Below, one piece after another: positions 25,722-35,433 of a DNA stretch of 64,000 nt. Location of the stretch: the NCBI RefSeq assembly GCF_002355215.1, contig NZ_AP014612.1, positions 496,001 through 560,000 of the forward strand, read 5' to 3'. The notes below the pieces were generated by a model. It searched no databases. It saw nothing but the letters and a program-made list of their open reading frames with translations, and had not been told where the DNA came from. The first letter of the stretch is position 1. Each line of letters begins with the position of its first letter. The position numbers and the translations under genes were made by a program. Origin of the DNA: Streptococcus troglodytae (GTDB taxonomy: Bacteria; Bacillota; Bacilli; Lactobacillales; Streptococcaceae).

Positions 25722-27182
25722 ATGACAAATGAAACAATGATGCAGTATTTTGAATGGTATTTGCCAAACGATGGTAAGCATTGGCAGCATTTAGCTGAGG
25801 ATGCCAGTCATCTTAAGAATATTGGGATTAGCAAAGTCTGGATGCCGCCGGCTTTTAAAGGAACGGGTTCCAATGATGTTGGCTATGGCGTTTATGATCT
25901 TTATGATCTGGGTGAATTTAATCAAAATGGAACTGTCAGGACCAAATATGGCAGCAGGGAAGATTATCTCAATGCTGTGAATGCTTTGAAGGAGCAGGAA
26001 ATCATGCCTATTTCCGATATTGTCCTTAATCACAAGGCCAATGGTGATGCCAAAGAAAGATTTCAAGTGGTTAAGGTCAATCCCAGTAACCGTCAAGAAA
26101 AGATTTCTGAACCTTACGAAATTGAAGGATGGACCCAGTTTAACTTTCCGGGCCGGCAGAATAATTACAGCGATTTCAAATGGCATTGGTACCATTTCAC
26201 TGGCGTTGATTATGATGCTCTTCATAATGAAAATGGTATCTATATGATCCTAGGTGATAACAAGGGTTGGGCCAGTCAGGAAAATATTGATCAAGAAAAT
26301 GGTAATTATGATTACCTGATGTATGATGATATTGATTTTAAACATCCTGAAGTACAGGAGCACTTGCGAGACTGGGTTGCTTGGTTTTTGGAAACAAGCG
26401 GTGTCGGTGGTTTTCGTTTAGATGCTATCAAACATATTGATAAAACCTTTATGGCACAGTTTATTCGTTATATTCGCGAGCATCTTAAAGCAGACCTTTA
26501 TGTTTTTGGTGAATACTGGAAAGACAGTCATTTTGATATTACCGATTATCTCCATAGTGTTGACCTGCAATTTGACTTGATTGATGTTATGCTACATATG
26601 AATTTCTTTGAGGCTGGTCAAAAAGGTTCTGATTTTGATTTGTCAACGATTTTAGACGATAGTCTGATGAAAAGCCATCCTGATTTTGCTGTTACTTTTG
26701 TTGATAATCATGACTCACAAAGAGGTCAGGCTTTGGAGTCAACGATTGCAGAGTGGTTTAAACCTTTAGCTTATGGTTTGATTTTGCTGCGCCAAGAAGG
26801 GATTCCTTGCGTCTTTTACGGTGATTATTATGGTATTTCGGGTGAATTTGCTCAGGAATCTTTCCAGACTATTTTAGATAAACTGCTTTATATCAGGCAA
26901 TACCATGTTTATGGATCGCAAGAAGATTATTTTGACCATGCCAATTGTATTGGCTGGACTTGTCTGGGAGATGAAGAGCACCCTAATGGTGTGGCTGTTA
27001 TCATGTCTAATGGGGAAGCCAATTGCAAACGAATGAATATGGGAGAATTTAATCGGAATAAGGTTTTTGTTGATTATCTTAATAATTGTACAGAAGAAGT
27101 GATTTTAGATGATCAAGGCTGGGGTGATTTCCCAGTTCAAGCAACTTCCTTGTCAGCTTGGGTTAATAAAGATGCTCATTGA
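25722..27182 (+). CDS. amyA: Cytoplasmic alpha-amylase, GH13
   Basis: A 486-residue GH13 enzyme without a signal peptide. It opens MTNETMMQYFEWYLPNDGKH. Catalytic residues are the nucleophile Asp234 in GGFRLDAIKHI, acid/base Glu264 in FGEYW, and Asp331 in VDNHDSQ, with domain B between strands 3 and helix 3. Such intracellular enzymes act on maltodextrins or glycogen-like polymer inside the cell, linking it to malQ/glgP elsewhere in the window. SD gggag precedes the ATG. It lies just downstream of ccpA. Confidence 0.93.
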   Translation: MTNETMMQYFEWYLPNDGKHWQHLAEDASHLKNIGISKVWMPPAFKGTGSNDVGYGVYDLYDLGEFNQNGTVRTKYGSREDYLNAVNALKEQEIMPISDIVLNHKANGDAKERFQVVKVNPSNRQEKISEPYEIEGWTQFNFPGRQNNYSDFKWHWYHFTGVDYDALHNENGIYMILGDNKGWASQENIDQENGNYDYLMYDDIDFKHPEVQEHLRDWVAWFLETSGVGGFRLDAIKHIDKTFMAQFIRYIREHLKADLYVFGEYWKDSHFDITDYLHSVDLQFDLIDVMLHMNFFEAGQKGSDFDLSTILDDSLMKSHPDFAVTFVDNHDSQRGQALESTIAEWFKPLAYGLILLRQEGIPCVFYGDYYGISGEFAQESFQTILDKLLYIRQYHVYGSQEDYFDHANCIGWTCLGDEEHPNGVAVIMSNGEANCKRMNMGEFNRNKVFVDYLNNCTEEVILDDQGWGDFPVQATSLSAWVNKDAH

Positions 27183-27276
27183 TAGGAATCTTGCTAAAGA
27201 GCTTTAAGATTATTTATGGTATTGTTTGAGCCTATTCTGCTCTTGACAGTACTAGGTGGCATCTCAGATGATTTAG

Positions 27277-27285
27277 TGATATAAT
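27277..27285 (+). promoter_or_regulatory. Extended -10 promoter of the glycosyltransferase pair
   Basis: TGATATAAT ends 7 nt before the ATG at 27293, which puts the expected +1 at or next to the start codon. No SD lies upstream of the ATG. Confidence 0.5.
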
Positions 27286-27292
27286 TAAAAGC

Positions 27293-28291
27293 ATGAAAGT
27301 TTTATTGTATTTGGAGGCGGAGCATTACTTGAGAAAATCAGGTATTGGTCGTGCCATCAAACATCAAGAACGCGCCTTGACCTTGGCAGGGATTGATTAC
27401 ACAACCAATCCTGAAGATGAGTACGATTTGGTTCATATTAATACTTATGGTCTAAAGAGCTGGCGCTTAATGAAACGTGCTAAAAAAGCTGGAAAAAAAG
27501 TTATTATGCACGGACATTCAACCGAAGAAGATTTTAGGGATTCTTTTGTTGGTTCTAATTGGATTGCTCCATTTTTTAAAAAATACCTTTGCCGCTTTTA
27601 TAAAGAAGCTGATGCTATTATTACACCAACACCTTATTCAAAACAGCTCATTGCAGGATATGGGATTACCAACCCTATCTATGCTGTCTCAAATGGCATT
27701 GACTTAGTGCGCTACATTCCTGATCAGGCTAAGGAAGCTGCTTTTCGTCAGCATTTCCAGTTAACTGGTGACGAGCAGGTTGTTGTATGTGCGGGTCTTT
27801 ACTTTAAACGCAAGGGAATTGAAGATTTTATCAAAGTCGCCCAAAGAATGCCTCATGTGCGTTTTATTTGGTTTGGCGAAACGAATAAATGGGTTATTCC
27901 CCATGATGTCAGAGCTATTGTTGCTAAGAAACATCCTGATAATGTTACTTTTGCAGGTTATATAAAAGGCGATGTTTTCGAAGGAGCAATGAGCGGTGCT
28001 GATGCTTTCTTCTTTCCAAGTCTTGAAGAAACTGAAGGCATTGTTGTTTTAGAAGCCTTAGCTAGTCATCAGCATGTTATTTTAAGAGACATTCCTGTTT
28101 ATAAAGGCTGGATAACAGATGAAGCAGTTGAGTTTGCAACAACGATTGAGGGATTTGAAGAAGCTATTCAAAAGGTTCTTGATGGTCACAGTCAAAAGAC
28201 AGAGGCAGGTTATTTAGTGGCCCAAAGTCGTAATATTGATAAGGTAGCTCATGATTTGGCTCAAGTCTACCAAAAAGTTATGGAGGGGTAG
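27293..28291 (+). CDS. cpoA: CpoA-like glycolipid glycosyltransferase, GT4
   Basis: A 332-residue GT-B enzyme starting MKVLLYLEAEHYLRKSGIGR, closely resembling pneumococcal CpoA, which adds the second sugar to the glycolipid anchor (galactosyl-glucosyl-diacylglycerol). The C-terminal nucleotide-sugar motif is present: FFFPSLEETEGIVVLEALA (E-x7-E). It should act at the inner membrane face. The next transferase starts 1 nt after its stop, so the two work in series to make membrane glycolipids and the lipoteichoic-acid anchor. No SD is seen and the promoter abuts the ATG. Confidence 0.88.
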   Translation: MKVLLYLEAEHYLRKSGIGRAIKHQERALTLAGIDYTTNPEDEYDLVHINTYGLKSWRLMKRAKKAGKKVIMHGHSTEEDFRDSFVGSNWIAPFFKKYLCRFYKEADAIITPTPYSKQLIAGYGITNPIYAVSNGIDLVRYIPDQAKEAAFRQHFQLTGDEQVVVCAGLYFKRKGIEDFIKVAQRMPHVRFIWFGETNKWVIPHDVRAIVAKKHPDNVTFAGYIKGDVFEGAMSGADAFFFPSLEETEGIVVLEALASHQHVILRDIPVYKGWITDEAVEFATTIEGFEEAIQKVLDGHSQKTEAGYLVAQSRNIDKVAHDLAQVYQKVMEG

Positions 28292-28292
28292 G

Positions 28293-29626
28293 ATGCGTGT
28301 AGGTCTTTTTACAGACACCTATTTACCACAGATTTCAGGTGTTGCAACGAGTATTAAAACTCTAAAAGAAGAATTAGAAAAACAAGGACACGAGGTTTAT
28401 ATCTTTACAACGACTGATAAGCATGTTAAACGTTATGAAGATCCAACTATTATTCGCTTACCCAGTGTTCCTTTTATTTCTTTTACCGATCGTCGAATTG
28501 TTTATCGGGGACTCTTTGCATCTTATAAAATTGCTAAAACTTATAAATTAGATATCATTCATACGCAGACAGAATTTAGTCTGGGAATATTGGGCAAAAT
28601 GGTTGGCAAGGCCTTACGGATTCCTGTTATTCATACTTACCATACCCAGTATGAAGATTACGTTCGCTATATTGCTAATGGCAAGCTTATTCGTCCAAGT
28701 ATGGTAAAATATATCGTTCGTGGTTTTCTCAATGATTTAGATGGGGTTATTTGTCCCAGCCGTATTGCTTTAAATTTATTAGATGGATATTCTGTCAAGA
28801 TTCCCAAGCGAATTATTCCAACAGGCATTGATTTGAGAGAATACGAGCGACCAGACATTAGTCAAGAAGATATTGCCGAGCTTAGAGAAAAATGGGCTAT
28901 TGCTAATGATGAAACTGTTTTATTGAGTCTGTCAAGAGTTTCATATGAAAAAAATATTCAAGCTCTGCTTGCTAATATGCCAAAAATCTTATCCAACAAT
29001 CCTAAAGTGAAGTTGTTTATTGTCGGAGATGGCCCCTATCTTGAAGAGTTGAAAGAACAGGCTCAAGATTTAGCCATCATGGACAATGTCATTTTTACAG
29101 GAATGGTGAGCCATAATGAAACAGCTCTTTATTACAAGGCAGCTGACTTCTTTATCAGTGCGTCAACCAGTGAGACGCAAGGGTTGACCTATGCAGAAAG
29201 CTTAGCCAGTGGTAAGCCGATTATCGCTCAGTCCAATCCTTATTTGGTTGATCTTATCACAGATAAGATGTTTGGAACACTTTACCAAACAGAGTCAGAT
29301 TTAGCCGATGCTGTTTTAAATGCTATCGTTTCAACTCCAGCCAAACAGGAAAAGGTCTGGCAGAAAAAACTATATGAAATTTCAGCAGAAGCCTTTGGCA
29401 AATCAGTTTTTGCATTCTATCTGGATATGATTATTTCCAAAAAGGCTAAGAAAAAGGAAAAATGGTCCTTGGCGGTCGAAGGAAATCGAACAGATACTTC
29501 AATTAGAATTGTCAAATCAACCATAAAACTGCCTGCAACTGCTCTAAAAAGACCGCGAAAACTTCTGTTAAAGTGATTAAAGCACCTGTGCGTATGGTTA
29601 ATGCGATTAGAGATTTCCTTGACTAA
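28293..29626 (+). CDS. Monoglucosyl-diacylglycerol synthase-like glycosyltransferase, probable C-terminal frameshift
   Basis: A ~444-residue GT4 enzyme, MRVGLFTDTYLPQISGVATS..., matching the alpha-monoglucosyl-diacylglycerol synthase that partners CpoA. Key parts are HTHTQ-type acceptor loop residues (IIHTQTEFSLG), HTYHTQYEDYVRY, and the E-x7-E motif STSETQGLTYAESLASGKP. As read it stops at 29576 after KRPRKLLLK. Adding one A in the run 29546-29550 gives KKTAKTSVKVIKAPVRMVNA and IRDFLD with a stop at 29626, a basic amphipathic tail likely to sit on the membrane. SD ggagggg overlaps the end of cpoA. Confidence 0.88.
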
Positions 29627-29650
29627 CAGACTTGAAAAATTTCCAAATCC

Positions 29651-29659
29651 TGCTATAAT
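29651..29659 (+). promoter_or_regulatory. Extended -10 promoter of the thrS T-box leader
   Basis: TGCTATAAT, directly before the structured leader. Confidence 0.6.
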
Positions 29660-29665
29660 AATTTT

Positions 29666-29881
29666 TGGAGACAAGTTAGGTGTGTTCGGTCTTGAAGAGA
29701 GCACTTGGCAGCTGAGAAAGTGCAGGCCTATCATTTAATACTACTCCTTAACTTTTTATGCAAACATAAAACGGTGGCTACGATATAGCCAATCCAAGGT
29801 GTCAGCAAACTTATCTTTGTTGTACACGAATGAAGGTGGAACCACGTTGCGACGTCCTTTTAAGGATGTCGTGTTTTTGTT
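29666..29881 (+). promoter_or_regulatory. T-box riboswitch leader, presumed for thrS
   Basis: Stem I landmarks (gagagcacttggcagctgag, gaaagtgcagg) precede the T-box sequence AAGGTGGAACCACG (29833-29846). The competing terminator CGACGTCCTT/AAGGATGTCG (29850-29871) ends in TTTTTG. Uncharged tRNA pairs with the specifier codon and the T-box bulge to prevent termination. The next gene is thrS, so tRNA-Thr is expected; an ACT at 29743-29745 is a possible specifier, but the loop was not modelled. The gene starts 560 nt after the terminator, unusually far. Confidence 0.88.
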
Positions 29882-29989
29882 TTGTATTTATTTTTGAGTC
29901 CCCTGTCGAACATTTTATCTGAAAAAGAAAGGAATGATACCTGATGAATGGATTATGAGAAGTGCTGCAATTCATAGGACTCAAACATC

Positions 29990-30214
29990 ATGGGAGGAAA
30001 ATTGTCTGTTCAAGAAGACTTGCTGGCACTGTCCAATGATATCGGCAATCTCAATTGACCAGTCATGACTAAACAAGGCCGTTAGGATGATAAGACACTC
30101 TAACAGTTAGAACAAAAATTAACTGAAAATATCTAGTGGCTGACAACACTTTCTCAGCGATTAGATGTGGCTGTTCAAAAAAGAGCGAGAACTTTTCTTT
30201 CTGAGAAAAAGTAA
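29990..30214 (+). pseudogene. Decayed small helical genes, possibly type VII secretion LXG-associated
   Basis: Two short frames with stops remain. The first reads MGGKLSVQEDLLALSNDIGN then a stop. The second starts at ATG 30065 and reads through three in-frame stops (TAG, TAA, TAG) to 30214: MTKQGR, DDKTL, QLEQKLTENI, WLTTLSQRLDVAVQKRARTF. All three stops are one C-to-T change from a Gln codon. The helical, Q/E-rich pattern resembles the small partner proteins (TIGR04197 and DUF3958 types) of LXG toxins. This assignment is tentative. Confidence 0.35.
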
Positions 30215-30317
30215 TTAAACATTTGTGACTGAAAGTTCAACAAATACAAACAGTTTTAACACCTCAAAAAACATAAAAAGCAAAAAATAGTTATAGAAAG
30301 GAACTGAGGGTTAGTTC

Positions 30318-30441
30318 GTATTTATGAAACTAAATACGGGCTACGGACGGCTGCAAAAAGATAAGTATCCCCTAGACGCAAGCGTCGTCGGATAGTTTTC
30401 TATTTTGCTATTGTCCGCTTAACGCCCTTTATATCTTAATT
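30318..30441 (+). repeat. Hairpin repeat copy 4, abutting thrS
   Basis: GGGC (30338-30341) pairs with GCCC (30424-30427), CGGAC (30344-30348) with GTCCG (30413-30417), GCAAAA (30353-30358) with TTTTGC (30403-30408), with GACGC-AA-GCGTC (30375-30386) at the tip. It ends tatcttaa next to the thrS ATG. Confidence 0.8.
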
Positions 30442-32391
30442 ATGATTAAAATCACTTTCCCAGATGGTGCTGTGCGCGAATTTGAAGCTGGTACAACAAC
30501 TTTTGAAATTGCTGAGTCTATCAGCAAGTCTCTAGCAAAGAAAGCTTTGGCTGGTAAATTCAACGGCAAACTGATTGATACTACTCGTGCCATTACCGAA
30601 GATGGCAGTATTGAAATCGTGACACCTGATCACGAGGATGCGCTTGCTATTTTACGCCACTCGGCAGCTCACCTCTTTGCCCAAGCTGCACGCCGCCTTT
30701 TCCCAGATATTCACTTGGGTGTCGGTCCAGCTATTCAAGATGGTTTCTACTACGATACAGACAATGAAGCAGGGCAAATTTCCAACGAAGATCTTCCTCG
30801 CATTGAAGAGGAAATGAAGAAAATCGTCAAAGAAAACTTTCCATCAATCCGTGAAGAAGTCACTAAGGCTGAGGCACGCGAAATTTTCAAAAATGACCCT
30901 TACAAACTCGAATTGATCGAAGAACATTCAGAAGATGCTGGTGGTTTAACAATTTACCGTCAAGGCGAATACGTTGACCTCTGCCGCGGACCGCACGTGC
31001 CGTCAACCGGCCGTATCCAAGTCTTTCATCTGCTTAACGTGGCTGGTGCTTACTGGCGCGGTGACAGTAATAATGCTATGATGCAGCGTATCTACGGTAC
31101 CGCTTGGTTTGATAAAAAAGATCTCAAAACTTACCTCAAACGCCTTGAAGAAGCCAAAGAACGCGATCATCGTACATTAGGTAAAGAATTAGATCTTTTC
31201 ATGATAAAGCCAGAAGTTGGGCAAGGGCTGCCATTCTGGCTGCCAAATGGAGCGACTATTCGCCGCATTTTAGAGCGTTATATTGTAGATAAGGAAGTGG
31301 CTGATGGTTATCAGCATGTTTATACCCCCATCATGGCTAGTGTTGATTTCTATAAGACCTCAGGACATTGGGATCATTACCGCGATGATATGTTTCCGCC
31401 TATGGATATGGGTGATGGTGAACAGCTGGTTCTGCGCCCTATGAATTGTCCGCACCATATTGAAGTCTATAAAAACCATGTGCATTCTTATCGTGAGCTG
31501 CCTATTCGTATTGCTGAGCTTGGCATGATGCATCGTTATGAAAAATCAGGAGCTTTATCGGGACTTCAGCGTGTGCGTGAGATGACTCTGAATGATGCTC
31601 ATATTTTTGTGACTCCGGATCAAATTCAAAGTGAGTTTTTAAAAGCTTTAAACTTGATTACCAGCATTTACAAAGATTTCAATATTACAGACTTTAGTTT
31701 CCGCTTGTCTTATCGTGATCCTAATGATAAGGAAAAATATTTTGACAATGATGAAATGTGGGAGAATGCCCAAACCATGCTGAAAGCAGCCATGGATGAT
31801 TTCGGATTGGATTATTATGAAGCAGAAGGTGAAGCAGCTTTTTACGGACCAAAATTGGATATCCAAGTCAAGACTGCTCTCGGCAATGATGAAACCTTGT
31901 CAACAATTCAGCTGGATTTCCTTTTACCAGAGCGTTTTGACTTGCATTATATCGGACCGGATGGTGAAGAACATCGTCCTGTTATGATTCACCGCGGCGG
32001 TATTTCAACCTTTGAACGGTTTGTGGCTTATCTCATTGAAACTTATAAAGGCGCCTTTCCAACTTGGTTAGCTCCGCATCAAGTAACTGTCATTCCAATC
32101 TCAAACGAAGCTCACATTGACTATGCCTGGAAAGTTGCTAAAGAACTGCGTGATCATGGCATCCGTGTGGATGTAGATGACCGCAATGAGAAAATGCAGT
32201 ATAAGATTCGGCAAAGTCAAACTAAGAAAGTACCTTATCAGCTCATCGTTGGCGATAAGGAAGTGGAAAGCGGTACCGTCAATGTCCGCCGTTATGGCAG
32301 CAAACAAACGCATACGGAAAGTATCGCAGAGTTTAGAGAGAACATTTTAGCTGATATCAAGCGTAAATCGCGCCCAGACGACGCTAAATAA
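30442..32391 (+). CDS. thrS: Threonyl-tRNA synthetase
   Basis: A 649-residue class II synthetase. Domains are TGS (1-62), editing domain with HSAAH (73-77) and CRGPH, catalytic core with zinc ligand Cys336 in RPMNCPHH, motif 2 ([11 protein letters not shown] region), motif 3 (GGISTFERF), and the anticodon-binding domain. The start fixes on [17 protein letters not shown], the conserved first strand. No SD lies within 15 nt of the ATG: the space is occupied by the 3' arm of a hairpin repeat, and the nearest SD-like run (gaaaggaactgaggg, 30296-30310) lies before that repeat. It is presumed T-box controlled. Confidence 0.96.
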   Translation: MIKITFPDGAVREFEAGTTTFEIAESISKSLAKKALAGKFNGKLIDTTRAITEDGSIEIVTPDHEDALAILRHSAAHLFAQAARRLFPDIHLGVGPAIQDGFYYDTDNEAGQISNEDLPRIEEEMKKIVKENFPSIREEVTKAEAREIFKNDPYKLELIEEHSEDAGGLTIYRQGEYVDLCRGPHVPSTGRIQVFHLLNVAGAYWRGDSNNAMMQRIYGTAWFDKKDLKTYLKRLEEAKERDHRTLGKELDLFMIKPEVGQGLPFWLPNGATIRRILERYIVDKEVADGYQHVYTPIMASVDFYKTSGHWDHYRDDMFPPMDMGDGEQLVLRPMNCPHHIEVYKNHVHSYRELPIRIAELGMMHRYEKSGALSGLQRVREMTLNDAHIFVTPDQIQSEFLKALNLITSIYKDFNITDFSFRLSYRDPNDKEKYFDNDEMWENAQTMLKAAMDDFGLDYYEAEGEAAFYGPKLDIQVKTALGNDETLSTIQLDFLLPERFDLHYIGPDGEEHRPVMIHRGGISTFERFVAYLIETYKGAFPTWLAPHQVTVIPISNEAHIDYAWKVAKELRDHGIRVDVDDRNEKMQYKIRQSQTKKVPYQLIVGDKEVESGTVNVRRYGSKQTHTESIAEFRENILADIKRKSRPDDAK

Positions 32392-32539
32392 GATGGCTGA
32401 AGTTGTGACGGAATTTCCTGAATTTCTAATAAGTTCTTTAGCTAAGTTCCATAGAGGGAGAACCTCGGTGTTCTGCACATATGGATTAGGGAGTTGCAAA
32501 GAAGTCAGGAAGTTAAAATCAGCTGATGCTAAATAAGAG

Positions 32540-32573
32540 AGACTGAAGTTCTATTGGGCTTTCAGTCTTTTTT
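32540..32573 (+). terminator. Terminator of thrS
   Basis: AGACTGAA and TTCAGTCT form the stem, followed by TTTTTT. Confidence 0.85.
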
Positions 32574-32663
32574 GTCTAGGAATTTGATATTTTGGTGCTT
32601 TTTGGTGAAACCAGAATAATCCGCTTGTCTGCAATAAAATAACAATCAGGTTTCAAGTGATTA

Positions 32664-32672
32664 TGATACAAT
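32664..32672 (+). promoter_or_regulatory. Extended -10 promoter of the TetR gene
   Basis: TGATACAAT, about 22 nt before the ATG, followed by the SD ggagg. Confidence 0.55.
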
Positions 32673-32693
32673 AAATGAAGAACTGGAGGTCTT

Positions 32694-33218
32694 ATGAACA
32701 ATTTGACAGAACAAGCTTTTGCTAGAGCTTTGAAAGAAATCATGGCAAAAAAATCTTTTGATAAGGTGACCGTAACCGAGCTCGTTCGATTTTTAAATGT
32801 TAACCGACAAACTTTCTATTATCACTTTAAAGATTTATATGATTTATTGGAATGGATCTATATCACAGATGGCGAAAAAATGATTGGTGATAAACGAACG
32901 ACTGTTTCTTGGCAGGAGGGTCTATTAGCAATATTTCAGTATATTCAAGATAACGAAGCCTTTGTCCGTAACACTTATCATTCCATTAATCGCAATTATT
33001 TGGAACATTTTTTATATGATAGAGCCTACAGCCTTATTAGACCAGTTATTGAAGAAAATGAAGTTCAAACACAGCTTAGTGAAGCCGATATTGATTTGCG
33101 AGCACATTTTTATAAATACGGTCTGGTTGGTTTTATCTTAGATTGGATCGATTCAGGACTGCGGGAAAAGCCAGAAGATTTAACTCAGCGTATTTATCAT
33201 TTACTGGAAAGTTTATAG
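32694..33218 (+). CDS. TetR/AcrR family regulator
   Basis: A 174-residue regulator with an N-terminal helix-turn-helix (KVTVTELVRFLNVNRQTFYY, residues ~23-42) and a C-terminal ligand domain of the type found in DhaS-like TetR proteins (TetR_C with YGLVGFILDWIDSG). It lies just upstream of the oleate hydratase gene in the same direction, separated by a terminator, so it may regulate fatty acid hydration or report lipid stress. The ligand is unknown. Confidence 0.88.
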   Translation: MNNLTEQAFARALKEIMAKKSFDKVTVTELVRFLNVNRQTFYYHFKDLYDLLEWIYITDGEKMIGDKRTTVSWQEGLLAIFQYIQDNEAFVRNTYHSINRNYLEHFLYDRAYSLIRPVIEENEVQTQLSEADIDLRAHFYKYGLVGFILDWIDSGLREKPEDLTQRIYHLLESL

Positions 33219-33220
33219 TT

Positions 33221-33279
33221 AGACAATTAAAAAGTTCTGTCATATTTTTAGGCAGCCCTTTTTTATTGTCTATTTTTTT
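33221..33279 (+). terminator. Terminator of the TetR gene
   Basis: AGACAATTAAAAAG and CTTTTTTATTGTCT form a long stem with a T run after it. Confidence 0.75.
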
Positions 33280-33337
33280 GGATCTGCAAAAAGTGTTAAA
33301 TAAGATTATAAAATAAATAGATGAGGAGTTAACAAGT

Positions 33338-35106
33338 ATGTATTATTCAAATGGTAACTATGAAGCCTTTGCTCATCCACAAAAACCTGAAAATGTTGAT
33401 GGGAAATCAGCTTATATTGTTGGAAGCGGCTTAGCGGCTCTTTCTACAGCAGTTTTTCTTATTCGTGACGGACAAATGGCTGGAGAACGCATTCATATTC
33501 TTGAAGAATTATCTCTTCCTGGTGGCAGTATGGATGGTATTCGTAATGAACGTTTAGGTTACATCATTCGCGGCGGTCGGGAAATGGAGCCTCACTTTGA
33601 AGTCCTATGGGATTTATTTCGTTCTATCCCTTCTCTGGAAAATCCCAAACACTCTATTTTAGATGAATTCTACTGGCTTAATAAAAAGGATCCAAGTTTT
33701 GCTAAAACACGTGCCATATATGAGCGTGGAAAGGCAATACCAGATGACGGTCAGTTGACCTTATCTCAAAAAGCAGTTAAGGAAATTTTTGATCTTGTTC
33801 TAACACCGGAAAGTCATCTGCAGGACGTTCAGATTGATCAAGTCTTTAGTGAAGATTTCTTCAACTCTAACTTCTGGCTTTATTGGAGTACCATGTTTGC
33901 TTTTGAACCATGGGCCAGTGCTATGGAAATGCGCCGTTACCTCATGCGGTTCATTCAGCATGTTGGGACTTTGAAAAATCTCTCATCCTTAAAATTCACA
34001 CAATACAATCAATATGAATCATTGATCTTACCGCTAGTAGCTTTTCTCAAAGACCATAATGTCAATTTTAGCTATCAGACTGTTGTCACTAATATTTTAG
34101 TCAATCGCTCTGGCAGTGATAAGCTTGCTACTAAAATTGAAATGACTGTTGATGGTCAAGAAAAAGTATTGCTTTAAGTAGAGATGATCTTGTTTTTGTC
34201 ACCAATGGCTCCATTACAGAAAGCAGTACTTACGGTGATAATAACCATCCGGCTCCATTAACGCACGACCTTGGTGCTAGCTGGCAGCTGTGGAAGAACT
34301 TAGCTGCACAAGATAGTGACTTTGGATGTCCCGAAAAATTCTGTGAAAATATCCCTGATGCTAATTGGACCATGTCTGCTACAATAACTTTTACAGATCA
34401 ACGCATTGCTAAATACATTGAACAGATTAACCAAAAGGATCCTTATAGTGGATCTATTGTAACCAGCGGACCTACCAGTATTAAAGATTCTAGTTGGCTG
34501 CTTGGCTATTCTATCAGCCGACAACCACATTTTAAAGAGCAAAAGAAAAATGAGCTTGTTATCTGGCTCTATGCTCTCTATACTGATCGCAAAGGAGACT
34601 ATGTTGCTAAACGGCCTGATGAATGTACAGGGATTGAAATGTGTGAAGAATGGCTTTATCATATAGGAGTTCCTGAAAATACTATTCATGAACTAGCCTG
34701 TTCGGCCTCGACGATCCCTTGTCATATGCCTTATATAACAACGTATTTCATGCCGCGAACAACTAACGATCGCCCACTTGTTGTGCCAAAACATAGTAAG
34801 AATTTAGCTTTTATAGGAAATTATGCTGAAACACCGCGAGATACGGTTTTTACAACAGAATATTCTGTCAGAACTGCTATGGAGGCTGTTTACACTTTGC
34901 TTGAAGTTGATCGAGGTGTCCCTGAAGTGTTTGCTTCAACTTTTGATATTCGCATGCTACTTAATGCGCTCTACTATCTCAATGGTCAAAAATCTTTAAT
35001 GGATATTGATTTTCCTTGGGTGGAAAAAGCAGCCCTTAAAGAAGCTCTCAAAAAGGCTAAAGGAACATACATAGAAGAATTATTGAAAGATTATCATCTG
35101 ATTTAG
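33338..35106 (+). CDS. ohyA: Oleate hydratase, frameshifted
   Basis: A flavoenzyme that adds water to the cis-9 double bond of unsaturated fatty acids, which detoxifies them. The N-terminal half holds the FAD motif [20 protein letters not shown] and the [20 protein letters not shown] loop. It stops at 34177 (GQEKVLL). One extra A in the run 34161-34165 joins [20 protein letters not shown] and the rest to 35106, giving 589 residues, normal for the family. The C-terminal half includes [20 protein letters not shown] and [20 protein letters not shown]. It is myosin-cross-reactive-antigen-like. Confidence 0.88.
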
Positions 35107-35418
35107 AAAATTTTCTATCTGAAGATTCTAAAGGCTGGTAACTATGATTGCTGCGCAATCGCTTATAAAGGTAAGAAAACAAGCAGCAGCTCTCATTAGA
35201 AGATAAGTCTAATGAAGGCTTTCTAGCTAGAGCTTTTCAAAATTGAATTTGTTTGTAAGATAACGTTTTTTTGACTAAGATTGTATCTAGGAATGATTAA
35301 TGAACAAGTGGTCATAATGGCAACGTTCAATCTTTTATCAAAGTTATCAAGCAATGATGTTAAAAACAATAAGGAAGTCATTAAAGACTTTTTAATAGTC
35401 GCTCCTAAAGCTGTTTTT
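35107..35418 (+). other. Intergenic DNA after oleate hydratase
   Basis: No gene is seen. Hairpins CATTAGA-agataag-TCTAATG (near 35198-35218) and a following imperfect GCTTTCTAGCTAGAGC with TTTT (near 35219-35240) may end the ohyA transcript. The open frame upstream of the fRMsr ATG lacks family similarity and crosses the promoter, so it is not counted as coding. Confidence 0.5.
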
Positions 35419-35427
35419 TGTTATAAT
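35419..35427 (+). promoter_or_regulatory. Extended -10 promoter of fRMsr-dnaX, possibly leaderless
   Basis: TGTTATAAT ends 6 nt before the ATG at 35434, placing +1 at the start codon. No SD is seen in the 30 nt before the ATG. Confidence 0.55.
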
Positions 35428-35433
35428 AGTCTT

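Noticed and set aside
27243-27248. TTGACA as the -35 box of cpoA
   Set aside because: It is 31 bp from the TATAAT, far outside the usable spacing. The extended -10 alone is taken as the promoter.
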